Counted from the stretch's first letter, positions 21,427-32,915 are shown. The stretch is 64,000 nucleotides of DNA from Phyllostachys edulis (GCA_036346405.1 CM070554.1:44601058-44665057); one strand, 5' to 3'. A program made the numbers and translations. Notes: generated by a model from the sequence alone, not told the origin.

Positions 21427-21990
21427 GAGATGAGAGAGTTGGACTATGCTACTTTTGTATTGTTGACTACTATTATGCCATTCGACTACAATAAGCTTGT
21501 GGACTTGTCACCTATGTTATTTGTGTGGACTTATGTCACTTATGTCATGCTTGTTAATTTGCTATGTTGCTCAATGCTCATATTTAATTCTCGGATTCAC
21601 TTAATTGTTATTGTAGACTTATGTTGCTCATTATTCATGTACATTGTTGCTTGGGAGAAGAGAGGAGAGGAGAGATTGTCAACAAGGTATGTCACTCAAT
21701 CCGTATTTAATCAATTAATTGGAATACAATTTGTATCTATTACACTTATAACAATTTATATATTGAAACTTGCAAGGGGGATGGATGCTACATGGGAGAA
21801 GAGCAATTGGAAAGGGGGGATGGGTGCTACATGAGCTCAAGAATTGGCAACAACAAGATACATATGCTGCTAAAATGTTCATTTTATTCGCTGCCTTAGC
21901 GCCTTAGGACGAGAGTAAGGTGTCGCCTCGCCTCCCGCCTTACCGCTTAAAAGGTGTGAGGGGGGTGGGTCGCCTCGCCTTACTGCCTTA

Positions 21991-23245
21991 ATAACCATGG
22001 GAAGATCAAGGGAGGAGGTGGTGCGATCGGAGTTGGGCAAGACGGGCTCAGCGGTGGCGTGGCTTTCAGGTGAAGATCCGGTGAGGAAAACACGAGCACA
22101 AGGTGGAATGCGGTGATGCAGTGCCGAGGGTGAGGTCGAAGTCGTCGGAGCATTGCCAATGGCGAATAAATTGGCGGCGGAGGGAGTTTTGGCCGGCGGG
22201 TTTCAAACGCGAAGAGCGGCGAGGAGAAAGAGAGAGAGGCTAATATTCGGGGCATGGGAGGAGGAAGGAGGAGGGCTCCCGGGGATCACCTTTATAGAGG
22301 AAGAAAAAAAGGGGGGCAAGGCGGCATGGGAGAGACAGCGATCGCCTGCGCCTTAAGTCACAGTGGCATCTTGTGGTGATGCACTCGGCGGGGTGGCGTG
22401 GAACGCGCGGGTGTAATGTGGCGAGGGAGCAGGTCGGCGTGGCATGGCACGGGTGCGTTGTCGCGAGCGTCATGGGCAGGGGGCAGCACTCGTGCTGGCA
22501 AGAGACAGGGAGCTAGAGAAAGAAGAAGGAAGAAAAGAAAAGAAAAAGAAAGAAGGAAAAGAAAGGAAGAGAGGGAAAAGGAAGAAAAAGAAGAAAAGGG
22601 AAGGAAAATGTTTTAGGCCTGAGAAAATGAAATAAAATTATGAGATTTTCATTTTGAGGAAATTCAAATAGAAGTTTGAATTTTACAATTCGGCAAAGAT
22701 TTCAAATTGAGAGAGATTTCAATTTGAATTCAGAATTGTCCAAGAAAAGAATTGATTTTGGTTCAAAGATTTGAATTGAGAAAAGGAATATAGGCCGGAG
22801 AAAAAGAATTGGGCTTGGCCCGAAGATAAATTGCGGAAACAAATTCAAATTACGAAATTTGAATTATGGAAATTGACGACGAGATTGGAATTGAGAATTG
22901 GGATTTAGATCTTGATTTGGAGATGAACTGAGATTGAGGATTTGATCTGAATAGAGATTATTTAAGCAAGAACTCGAAATTAAAACTGACATTTTTAAAA
23001 TAATTGGATTAAATTAAATTTTTCAACAAAGAAAAGAAATTTTGGAAAAACTCAAAAGAAATAACAAGAAGATTCCTGGAAAAGCGAAATCCAAGATAAA
23101 ACCAAAAAATTCAATAAATTGTTTTTTGACTTTTAAAATCTAGGCAATTCAAGAAAAGCAAGAAAACACTTTTAAAACTCAGAAAATCTAGTAAAATAAT
23201 AACTATTAATTTTATTTCTGTTAACAGAACTTTGGGATGTCACAG
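21991..23245 (+). mobile_element. Gypsy-type LTR fragment
   Basis: Noncoding sequence changing from GC-rich to strongly purine-rich (22500-22615) and then AT-rich with repeated AATTTGAATT words. It ends GGGATGTCACA at 23245, a terminus common among rice Gypsy LTRs. Copia pol sequence begins directly after, so the LTR was inserted in, or recombined with, a Copia element. No PBS follows. The left end abuts the hAT terminus. Confidence 0.5.
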
Positions 23246-23339
23246 CCACTGACACTAGGGCAACAGAACACTCAGACTCTACCATGTTGGAAAATCGTGG
23301 AGAGCATATTGATTTGAGTTAATTGTCATTCGAATTGGA

Positions 23340-24874
23340 TAAAGAATTCGCCACAAATTATGTGGAGACGGGAGAGATATACTTGGGATAAGTATATGCT
23401 ACTAGCAGTTACTTTCATTGTAAAGTTGCTTTCCATATCGAGAATTCAGATCCGGAACCAAAAACAGTTGTCGAGTGCAAAAGTCGTCTTGATTGAGATA
23501 AATGGAAATAAACAATTGCAGCTGAACTAAACTTACTAAATAAGAGGAAAATCTTTGGACCTGTGGACAAGATACATCATTATGTTATTCCTGCTGGACA
23601 CAAATGATTGTTCACAAGAAAGAGTAATGAACATAATGAAGTGGTGAGATACAAAGCGAGATTAGTGGCACAAGGGTTTACGCAAAAACCTGGCATAGAT
23701 TACGATGAATCTTACTATCCTGTTATGGATCGCATGACGTTTTGTTATTTGATAGCTTTGGCATTTGATGTTGTGCTTGCATACTTATATGGGCCACTTA
23801 ATTCTAAAATCTACATGAAGATTCCAAAGGGATTGAAACTTCCAAGTATGAGTGCAAATGAAGATTGTATATGTGTGAAATGACAAAGATCACCGTACGG
23901 ATTAAAATAGTCAGGTTGTATGTGGTACAGCCGACTAAGTGAGTTCCTCCTTAAAAAAGGATATTGAAATAACGTGGTAAGCACGTGTGTGTTCATAAAA
24001 AAAAATCCACTCATGTATTTTGTTTTATATTTGTGTACGTTGATGATTTTAATATCATCGGTATCCTCAAAGCAAGCTCATACCTAAACACGGAATTCGA
24101 GATGAAATATTTGGGTGAAGCTAATATTGTCTCGGTTTCACATTGAACATATGTCTGTTGGCATAGTCATGCATCAAACCACCTACAAGAAAGTGTTGAA
24201 GAGATTTTATCAGGATAAATCTCATCCACTGAGTACATCTATAATCATTAGGCCATTGGATATTGAGAAAGACCCATATGGACCTAGACATGAAAATGAG
24301 GATATATTGGGGCCTGAGACCCGATATCTGAGTGTCATTGGAGCACTGCTTTACCTTGCCAATTTTACATAGTAACCTAGACATGAAAATGAGGATATAT
24401 TGGGGGCATGAAACCCCATATCTGAGTGTCATTGGAGCACTGCTTTACCTTGCCAATTTTACAAGGCCTAACATTGGATTTGCAATGAGTTGTTTGGCAA
24501 GACATAGTTCCCAGCCGACTAAGAGGCATTGGAACGGAATAAAAGACATCCTCGGGTACCTACAGGGTACTAGTGATCTTAGACTATTTTATCCCAAGAG
24601 TCAAGATAAAAAATTTGTTGGTTACTCAGATGTTGGCTATCTTTGTGATCCCCATAATGTCATATCACAGACTGGATATGTTTTTCTAAGCGGAGAAACA
24701 ACCATCTCTAGGAAGTTTGTAAAGCAGACTTTAGTTGCTACGTTAACTAATCATTCAGAAATAATTGCACTATATGAGGCAACTCGAGAGTGCATTTGTC
24801 TTAAAAGATTTATTCGTCATATCCAAGAGTCATGTGGTGTAAAGGTGAATTTGACTCCCCACAATTGTCTATGA
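23340..24874 (+). pseudogene. Copia pol fragment (reverse transcriptase and RNase H)
   Basis: Decayed Ty1/copia polyprotein 3' half. 23470-23600 gives KRKIFGPVDKI. 23608-23880 gives the RT start VVRYKARLVAQGFTQKPGID, then IYMKIPKG. 24115-24370 gives RYLSVIGALLYLANFT, and 24470-24874 the RNase H with RPNIGFAMSCLARHSSQPT, GYSDVGYLCD, GYVFLSG and SEIIALYEATREC. The catalytic YVDD region near 24035 reads VYVDDF in a shifted frame. There are many stops and frameshifts, and an internal tandem duplication at 24283-24463. The upstream gag and integrase are missing. Confidence 0.85.
24283..24463 (+). repeat. Tandem duplication within the Copia RT region
   Basis: CCTAGACATGAAAATGAGGA starts at 24283 and again at 24376. 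The units of 87 and 88 bp are nearly identical and are separated by TAGTAA. The motif YLSVIGALLYLANFT is thus encoded twice. Confidence 0.95.
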
Positions 24875-25884
24875 GGATAATGTTGTTTGTATTGCACAAA
24901 TGACGAATAATATGTTAAGACACAGACGATAAATCATATTATCCCCCAAATATTTCTATCCCCATGAGCAGCAGCAAAATGGGAATAGATAAATAGAGAA
25001 AATCTAAAGTAATGAAAATTCTGCGAATTTATTCACTAAGGTCTTGCCTACTAGTACATTTGAGAAACATGTGCATGGCGTTGGCATAAGGAGACTCAGC
25101 TCGTTGTTGTTCCTAGGGGAGGTATGTTGTCTTTATGAACATTCATCTTTGGGATGAAGTGTTGTACTCTTTTTCCCTTAATTGAGTTTTGTCCTACTAG
25201 ATTTTCTTAATTAAAGGGTTTTAACGAGGCAACACGTCCAATAGCAAAAGATGCTAGCCATGTAGCACTTTCTTCTTGCCGATTTTTTTGCTACTGGGTT
25301 TTTCAGAACTAGCCCATCCCTGGCCCTCAGTTCCATCCTGTAGGCTATCCCATTAATACAACAACCACCCAGCCCATAAACGAAACAACGATGTTCCCAC
25401 CAAAACTAAGCCACTTCTGCTCCCATCTCCCGTCTCCCGTCTCGTCTGCTCCCTTGCTCCCGTTCCCAATCTGCATCGCCTAGAGGTGAAGACCAAAGAG
25501 CAACACTGACATCAGGTCTAGCACAGAGCAAAGGCTCGTTGTCCTTCCCATGGCATGAGACACAACATCAGGTTTGCTCATGGCCAATGTGGACTGTGGA
25601 GGAGCATGTCATCGCTTGTGTGACGCTTGCTGATGGGCCCGGGCTGTCATATATGGGGCCGGATCTATTTAGAGGTAAGCCCTGATGCAAAGCGCAACAG
25701 ATTAGAAGATTAGATGGCGTTACGTGCAAAGAATGGTAATACTTGGTGTTTTGTGCAATATGTCTAATTATGTGGTGAAAAACACAATTTATTCTTTTTT
25801 CTTTGCAATCTTTCCATTTCCTAAATAGAGAGGGATTTTCTATTTTCCAATCGTGCCAACCACCAACTTTACCTCTTTTCCTTG
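24875..25884. other. Copia 3' region and unassigned DNA
   Basis: 24875-25250 is the 3' part of the Copia element, with a possible polypurine tract (AGGGGAGGT near 25115). 25250-25884 has no ORF or recognised repeat, and ends with CTA directly before the Helitron-like terminus. Confidence 0.4.
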
Positions 25885-26316
25885 TCTACTAGTAGGGTGC
25901 CCGTACATTGCAACGGAATCCCATATTTTGTACGAAACAATTTCCATATTGTGTGAAGCATATGAATAAAGTTGAAGCTTTCTGAATTGGCTCTCATTGA
26001 AAATTTTCCATAGTCAGAAATGCAAAACAATTCCGCATTGTATTCCATGGCTTAAAATTTGTTTGAACAAAATCTTAAATGGTTGTTCAAAGGAAGCAAA
26101 AAAAAAACACATATTTATATTGAAAAATTATAGAGACACATTTGAAGTTAGACCAAACAGTTCTAATAGTTAAGTCATGCACACATTTATGGTCAGAACT
26201 CAGAACCAATAATAATTTTTAGGTAAATCAATCATAACATGTCCATAAATGAATTGATTCACTGTATCATAGTGTCCTAGTTATATACTCGTGCATTGCA
26301 ACGGATAAAAAAAAAA

Positions 26317-27569
26317 GGGATAATTGGCTACAGGACACTGCCCATTGACCACATTTGCCAACAGACACTGAAAAAACGTGGTACAGCCAGAAGACACTGA
26401 AAAAACGTGTAATTTTGCTGTTAGACACTCTTCTCATTAAAATAATATATCTGAGTGATTAGGAGAGAGAAATGATGTAAAATGCCCTCAATGCCCCTTC
26501 ATCCAGTAGATTGATTAAGTTCACTCATCACTTTTGCTTACTTGTTTATATATGCAAATCTTGCTAAGAACTGCCAGACGGTACTAAATTGCCTCCATAG
26601 ACTAACAACATCAAACAACTGCATACATATTATAGGATGGCATGAACAATTTTTAATCGAGCAAAGCAACTGATCAGTGAACAATTTTTAATTGCGTTAG
26701 TTGAAAGGCAGGTCAGACATCCATGGAGATGAACACACAGTGAAGAGCACAAATATTTCAAGATCAAAGCTCAAACGGAACAAATTCATCAATCTAACTA
26801 CATTCAGAGAACAACGAAGGTGATTGCTGTCCCAGCATCGACTCGCCCAGGGATTGCTGTCCTCCTTGCCCCCGGCAACGTCTTTCGTGCTGCTCAAGCT
26901 GGTTCTGCGCACCATCCTCATCATGTTCACCACGCTGGTCGCCATGCTGCTGCCATTCTCCAGCGCCGTCCTTGGCATCGGCATCCGCACCGGTGGAGAG
27001 CGATGGCGACGTCCGGGCCGCAGCGGCGGTTGAAATCGACGGAGCGGAGGGAGAGGAGCAGGCGGATGACAGCAAGGCTGCCGTAGGTGGAGGCGACCAT
27101 GAGGGAGTCGCGGTGCTCGAGGATCATCCGGCGGAGCCTCTCTTCTTGCGTCTGAGGAGGCAACCTCGTCGGCCGCACCGGCGTGTGGCGGGCCGGGGGG
27201 TGGGGCAGGCGGGCGGGCGTCGCTTGACGAGGCCGCTCTGAAGGAGGGTCTGCCAAGGTGGAGGTCTTGTGGCGAAGTCGTGGCGTCGTTGAAGGGGGTC
27301 ACTGAGGGGTCGCCGATCGGCTGAAGCCCACAGCTCAAGGAGAAGAGAAGAAATAGAATGGGAGAAGAAAGAGATAAGGGGAGAGAGGGAAGGGCAAAAT
27401 TGATAATTCACGTGTTTTCTCTCTCCTCTTTGGTCCAGAAATGATAAAATAATGGTCTCAGTGTCCTACGGCAAAATTACACTTTTTTACAATGTCTTCT
27501 GGCGAAACCACGTTTTTTGGATGTCCTGGCAATAGGTGAAATGGGTAGTGTCCTGTAGCCAATTTCCCC
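26317..27569. mobile_element. Pack-MULE (Mutator-like element with captured gene fragment)
   Basis: Long inverted termini of about 130 bp. The left begins GGGATAATTGGCTACAGGAC; the right, reverse-complemented, begins GGGGAAATTGGCTACAGGAC. Both continue with CGTGGT, GCCAGAAGACA and GTGTAATTTTGC in the same order. Flanks are A-rich (ATAAAAAAA / TAAAAAAAT), so the 9-10-bp target duplication typical of MULEs is plausible but not distinctive. There is no transposase. The GC-rich centre (about 26820-27260) carries a fragment of a CCCH zinc-finger gene. Confidence 0.75.
26900..27120 (-). pseudogene. Captured fragment of a CCCH (RR-TZF) gene, ankyrin part
   Basis: Minus-strand frames encode HRDSLMVASTYGSLAVIRLL, LSLRSVDFNRRCGPD, an ALH motif and, in a second frame, TGADADAKDGAG. 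This pattern (LMVA-TYGS, VD-NRR-G-D, ALH, GAD) is that of the ankyrin repeats preceding the tandem CCCH fingers in plant RR-TZF proteins, which act in mRNA turnover. The zinc fingers are missing and the frame shifts, so it is non-functional. It lies wholly within the MULE termini. Other ankyrin genes are possible sources. Confidence 0.5.
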
Positions 27570-28319
27570 TAAAAAAATCGTATATGAGATGAGACATGCT
27601 CCACGAGAGCGAGTAGAAGTGGGAGGATCAGAGAGGAGGCCGAGAGCCACGCAGGGAGGGGGGACACAAGATGGCCAAAAGCGATTCTGGTGGGAGGCGA
27701 GGAAGGAGGTGACACCACATCCTCCCTCGGCGACCGCGTTGTCGTCGATCAGGAGGATCGAGAGGTCCGAGTGCATCTTTCATGCGTGGTAGAGCTGGCC
27801 CGATGTGGATCTCCCCAAACACGAGCAGCACGGATGCCGTGTGCCAGCAATGCGCTTCTAGTGGCACACCTACTCAACGCCGTCACGGGCGACGTTGCAG
27901 GCGTCACGGAGTTCTGTTCAGCAATTTTCTCCTGTCTTTCCTTAGCGTTTTTTAGGCCGGGAGGGTGTGGGGCGCGCACGGGAGGGGTGGAAGGAGTCGG
28001 CGCGAGTTTTTTTTCGGGGGTGGGACTATCGTCCCGCTGCGCGGGAGTAAACTCATTTTTTATTAGTTAATATATAATTGGTTAAGAGGAAAATGATACA
28101 GTAGGAATTACTGCTAGTGGTGTTTCTGCTCAATTATCCTCAACGATCGCAACAAATGGTATCAAATCATTTTTTTAACATCTGGCGAAGATTCCACGTT
28201 AATATTTAACTGAAAATAAGTGTCTCGTAAACTGAGAAAAGCCTTACAAAGAGTTACTGCTAATTTAATTGGCAGGCCATATAATAAGGTTAAAATCATG
28301 CTCGCCTACTACACATTTA
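27570..28319. other. Unassigned DNA right of the Pack-MULE
   Basis: GC-rich to about 28050 with overlapping open frames on both strands, none with a recognisable domain. A hairpin CCCGC-TGC-GCGGG lies at about 28031-28043, followed by ATTAGTT. The region may continue the Helitron interior. Confidence 0.35.
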
Positions 28320-29307
28320 GAGCATGTTTGGATGTTATAGCATTTACAAACCACAGTATTTGAAAACCGCGCAGCTTTCAATGCCTCATCAGTCATCAAT
28401 AACATACTACAGTTTTTGAATACCATAGGTTTTTGCAGTTTTGAAGAGAAAAAAAAACCAAGGTGCATTTGGATGTTGTAGTATTTAATGCAGTATATCA
28501 TTATAGGGATAATGAGAGTTATTAAATTTAATGTTAAATTGAAAACAATCTTTCAAAATTCAATGAGAACTTAAAATTTGATTGATTCAAAATATATGTT
28601 ATTTTTTTGAAATTCAACTAAGTACCTAAAACTGAAATTTATACATTTTAAACTAAAATTAATAATTTCGAATTTTGAATTTGAAAATTGGAACCAAGTT
28701 TCCAAAATCAAACGTATCCTAATTTCATTAGCTCGGAAAATGAAAGAATATTGTCAACGTTTGTGTATATAGCATGATGCATCCATGCATATTACGGGTT
28801 AGATCACATGCGAGAAAAAAAAACCGGCCGGTTACCACCGGTCTTACCGGTGGAGACTGGGAGAAATAAAACCGATCGGTTTCTTTCTGGTTTAGCAAAT
28901 TCAAATTTTAATTTTTGAATTTCAGCTGGGTTTTAAGTAAATTCAAGCGAATTTCATCCGGATTCTTTCCGGGATTTTCGGAAACCGACCGGTTACCGGT
29001 ACCGCCCGCCGGCCGAGATTTGCACCGGTATTGGTTTTCTATCCGACTATGCTTGAAAGTTGAAAACGTACTGCACATGATGTGCATAAATGCCTACGCG
29101 AGGGGTCAATTGACCTCGGTTTAAAAAGAAAAAGAGGTTGTGAGTGGATTTTTTTTTAAAAAAAAATACCATGGTGTTTAACATACTACGGTTTATAAAA
29201 CACCAATGTTTGTTGTACCCAAACACCTCAAAGTTTTTAATACTATGGTATTTTCTAGAAACCATGGTATCCTTTTAAAAACTCGAAAAATACTGCACAA
29301 CAGGACC
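28320..29307. mobile_element. PIF/Harbinger-like MITE with a nested element
   Basis: Starts GAGCATGTTTGGATGTTATA after TTA (28317-28319). It ends, reverse-complemented, GGTCCTGTTGTGCAG before TTA (29308-29310). A second pair of related termini lies inside: GGTGCATTTGGATGTTGTAG near 28463 and its complement-like CCAAACACC near 29220-29228. This suggests one TTA-type element inside another, or a duplicated terminus. The centre (28815-29035) is rich in ACCGG/CCGGT palindromic words. No coding capacity. Confidence 0.5.
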
Positions 29308-30172
29308 TTAGTATGTGCTGCAAAATTCTGCAGATTGCAAATTCTTTGTTTCTGTTCTTGCTATGGCATCCTTTGCAACTACAATTGCAATTGAAGTAAA
29401 CACGAAAAGTGAGTTACAGACAGCAGCGCCAATCTTGTGTGCATGCATCAACATATATACATTCCAGACATGAGATATTTGTGATGATGACTTTTTCATT
29501 GGAACTTATTCCATCCAAGATGGTTTATGACAACACAATAGTCCACCAAATACAGGTGCAGTTAAAAGTGCATGACCAAATAATACTAATTAATACAAAT
29601 CTACATGGTGTGATCACCTTTATCCCTTTTGAATCTGAAAATAGCACGAGACAACAGTCTTTCTTGTTACATGCTGAAAAGGTGTCATCAGTTAATCACT
29701 TCTTTAGCAAAGCTCGAGAGTATATCCTCTTCCAGTATGGACTGGTTCTGAGTAGTTCCACATGAGGTCGGATTGCATTCGTCAGTGCAGTGTGGAGAGA
29801 ACCCTGAAAATTTCATGACAATCACAAAAATTGGCAAATCAGTTACTGTCAAAATACCGTGGTTGCTGCCCTTTTGATTCAGGTATTTACCTTGGGAATT
29901 CTGAATAGCTGAGTAGATCACATAGTTTACGTAGGGGTGCTGAAGCAACTGCTCTAAGTACGGCACAACCAGGAGCTCCAGGATGATATTCGCCCTGTCA
30001 GCTTCCTTGAAGACTTTCAGCCATTTCTCAACCACATTGCTGCTGAATTTCTGCATGGAGAGGTGGATGTACTTGCCTTCAAACTGCCGTGCAAGACTTG
30101 CATTTGCAGTGGGGACATTCAGTTCTATTACATACTGAACGACATAGTTTCTGTAACAATAGCAGATAATAC

Positions 30173-30290
30173 TTATCAGTTCTACAAGTAAGAAAAAAGT
30201 ACATGAATCTATAGCAAATAATTCTTATCAGTTCTACAAGTAAATAACTACATGAAAATATAGCAAAGATATTCTACATATACAAGTATG
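30173..30290. repeat. Tandem duplication, about 53 bp, in a PUF intron
   Basis: TTATCAGTTCTACAAGTAA occurs at about 30173 and 30226. Each is followed by a similar ACATGAA...TATAGCAAA stretch. Confidence 0.85.
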
Positions 30291-30432
30291 AAATATGCTG
30301 AATGCATACATTACTCTCAATGTGTTTATAACTGTAACTTATAGTACAAAAGATTTGTAGAAATGGCTTTAGAAGCACAGGACTTCCAATTTACCCTACG
30401 ACGCCTACAAACCTATTCTGGATAAGCCAGAT

Positions 30433-30540
30433 AAAATTTTGATTAATTTACTCAGTTGATTTTACTGGCCTCACAGTTCCAAGGGCAAAATTTTGATTAA
30501 TTTACTCAGTTGATTTTACTGGCCTCACAGTTCCATGGGC
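30433..30540. repeat. Tandem duplication, 2 x 54 bp, in a PUF intron
   Basis: AAAATTTTGATTAATTTACT begins at 30433 and 30487. The two 54-bp units are nearly identical, differing near the end (CCAAGGG against CCATGGG). This is very recent compared with the decay of the surrounding pseudogene. Confidence 0.95.
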
Positions 30541-31628
30541 AATTACAACTGGGGCTTAAGACAGAATGTTACCCATAGGCATCTTGTGCAAGTTCAAATC
30601 CATTGCAAGCGATTGCAGCAACCAACTTCTCCCTATGCTCGCTAGTCGAACGTGCAATGCACCGCTGCAGGACACATCAAACATGGCATTGCATCCCAAT
30701 ATCGAGGCAATGAACCGCAGTAGCCTCGAAGATCGACTGAAAGTGGTAAATTGTGAATTTATGTCTCATAAGGAAATAAACTTATCAACTCAGTACAGTT
30801 TAACCAATAAAATTCAATTCAGAGGTAAATAGTGAACAACATTAGCTTCAAAATTAAAACATGTCGAAGTGCCTAGAACAAACTTTTCCTCATCGGTGAG
30901 TATCCAAAGATTGCAAATTGCATATTGACATTGTGCATTCCTCATCTGCCTTAATTCATCACCTCGAACCCATCATTGTGACTACAGTTTACAAGAAATG
31001 GGACTACTTCTCTGAACTCCATCAATTGAGCATTGGCCTCTACTTTAGCTACATTATTATTCAGAAGAAGTTCAGATGCATGCACATATTTGATATACCT
31101 TGTTATCATCGGCCTTGAACGATTGCAAGCACTTTTGCGCGACATGATTTCCATTGGGATCCTTGATGAGCTCCAAGAAATTAGGCCGCAGCGCCTCTAT
31201 GACCAGCTGGATCTCCTCCCTTGTCATGAGGCTCTCAATCAGCTTCTACACTGCCATTGTCCTGAAATTAACACCATCATCACACACAATTAACAAAATT
31301 TTAACAGCAATCGTAAAGCAATTAAGCAATCAACTGGCATTTTAACCCATGAACGTTCAGGGAGATCCTGACGAGCACGAGCGCCTCCTTCGTGAGGGTG
31401 AGCACGACACCCATCCTCGCTTTCGTCGTCGCGGGGCGGCGGCAGCTCTATGAGGTAGTTTCGAGCGGGTTGACCATCACTCGGCGGTGTGGCGTGCTGC
31501 GCCGGTGAAGATGAAGTCGACCTCGCTTGTTGTCGTCGTCGGCCATTCTTTGTAGAAACCGGTACTGTCTTTGGTCCATGGGCAGTACACTCAATAGTTA
31601 TTTGAGTGTCCACTTGCAGGCATAGAAG

Positions 31629-32430
31629 CTTGGACCTATTTGGCCTCCTAGCGCTCCGTAATTCCTAAACTAGCCAGTTAGCTCAAAATTCGGTTTAGCC
31701 TCCACGGGACGCGTGCTACTGCAAATCGGGGATGGCGACAACTCACGTACTGCCATCGGGGACAGCAGCACCTAGTTGCTGCGCTCGGGCATGGTAGCAG
31801 CAAGGTGCTGCTGTCCCACACAGCAGCACCTTTCCCCCTCCCCCGGCGCACGCAAATCCAAGAGGAGAGAGAAAATACATTTTAGGATATTTCTTGGAGG
31901 AATTTTTAGATATATAAAATGAGCTCCAAAAATTATAAATTTTTTTGTGGAGACTCCCAGCATAGTGGAATTGCTTGTGTTAATTTTTTAGAATTTTATG
32001 AGTTACGATGTTTTCTGTAAAATTCATACAAATAGTATACTTAAATAAATTTTACAGAAAACATCGTAACTTATAAAATTCTGAAAAATTTACACAAGCA
32101 ATTCCACTGTGCTAGGAGTCTTCACAAAAAATTTCATAATTTTTAAAGCTCATCTTCTATATTTAAAAATTCCTCCAAAAAATATTCTTAAATGTATTTT
32201 CTCTCTCTTGAATTTATGCAGTGTAGAGGAGGAAAGGTGTCAATGGCAGCACCTGTTGCTGTTGCTTCGAAGCGCAGCAACTAGGTGCTGCTATCCCCGA
32301 TGGCAAGACGCGAGTTGTCCGCCGCCCCGATGGCAAAGACGTGGTCCGAGCGGATCAAAACTGGAATTTCGGAGCTAACGGGGCTAGTTTAGGAATTACG
32401 GAGCGCTAGGAGGCCAAATAGATCCAAAAC
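31629..32430. mobile_element. Foldback element: 800-bp inverted repeat
   Basis: The whole element is one long inverted repeat centred near 32030. It starts TTGGACCTATTTGGCCTCCT and ends AGGCCAAATAGATCCAA. The arms (about 390 bp each) pair almost to the centre. The inner part is AT-rich (TTACGATGTTTTCTGTAAAA against its complement), with only about 20 bp of spacer. Outer arms carry AGCAGCACCT-type words. There is no ORF and no clear target duplication. A transcript would form a very long hairpin, a natural siRNA source. It lies between the PUF pseudogene and the Helitron 5' end. Confidence 0.85.
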
Positions 32431-32915
32431 TCGTAGGCGTAGGGGAGACGTTCCTATGTATTCACCATTCACCAAGATCAGAATCTGTTGCTGAGACATT
32501 TGGTAATCACCAATAGAACATCTCATGAGGATTACAGAATCAACCGGACTGTTATTGCCGGAGCGGAGATACGCCTCGGGCCGGCAGGGCAATCGCGCCA
32601 GGTGTGGAGAGAATACTAACGATACCCCTCACTATGCATATGAGCTAATTCTCGGCCCACAGTGGCCCGGCCCGAGACCCGCTGCCCAGCCCAAGGCCAA
32701 ACAAATACCAGCCGAGCGACCCTGCCTCCTCCTGTCACACAAGCCGCCGCCCCCAGCGTCCCCTACCTCCTGTCCTCACCCGGCGCCACCCCCGTCACCA
32801 GCGGCCCTCTCCCTCGGTCCTCGGCCGCGCCGGTGTCGCCCCCCGCCTCTTGTGCCCCTCCCTCGGCCTCGGCCAGCCGCGCCGCCCCTTGCCCCCTGCG
32901 CCCCTCCGTCGGCGG

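Larger units (their letters stand above)
17830..21990 (+). mobile_element. hAT-superfamily DNA transposon, decayed
   Basis: Surrounds a broken hAT transposase. The right side (21885-21990) has many AAGGCG words in inverted orientation and ends TAAGGCAGTAAGGCGAGGCG when reverse-complemented. The left side (about 17840-17875) has AAGGCGAGC, AAGGCTCAAGGCGATGCC. Such dispersed AAGGCG subterminal motifs are typical of plant hAT elements. I could not match an 8-bp target duplication, so both limits are approximate. Confidence 0.6.
29696..31615 (-). pseudogene. Pumilio/PUF RNA-binding protein, five-exon pseudogene
   Basis: PUF proteins bind mRNA 3' ends. Minus-strand exons: about 31363-31615 (LTKEALVLVRISLNVHG), 31099-31261 (KLIESLMTREEIQLVIEALR, then IKDPNGNHVAQKCLQSF), 30573-30736 (CVLQRC, EHREKLVAAIACNGFELAQD), 29891-30150 (NYVVQYVIELNVP, KFSSNVVEKWLKVFKEAD, LLQHPYVNYVIYSAI), and about 29696-29803 (SLHTALTNAIRPHVELLRTS to a TGA). 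Each has AG/GT borders. Defects: the codon for Q in the conserved AVQKLIE is TAG, exon 3 has TGA before CVLQRC, and frames slip in exons 1 and 5. Exon 4 is fully open. Introns are retained, so capture or duplication was at DNA level. It lies inside the candidate Helitron. Confidence 0.8.

Noticed and set aside
22398..22635. Lysine/glutamate-rich open frames
   Set aside because: Caused by the purine-rich tract of an LTR, not a coding signal.
28031..28070. Plus-strand Helitron 3' end (CCCGC-TGC-GCGGG hairpin then ATTAGT)
   Set aside because: The terminus reads TTAG instead of CTRR and is too far from the hairpin. No matching 5' end was found.
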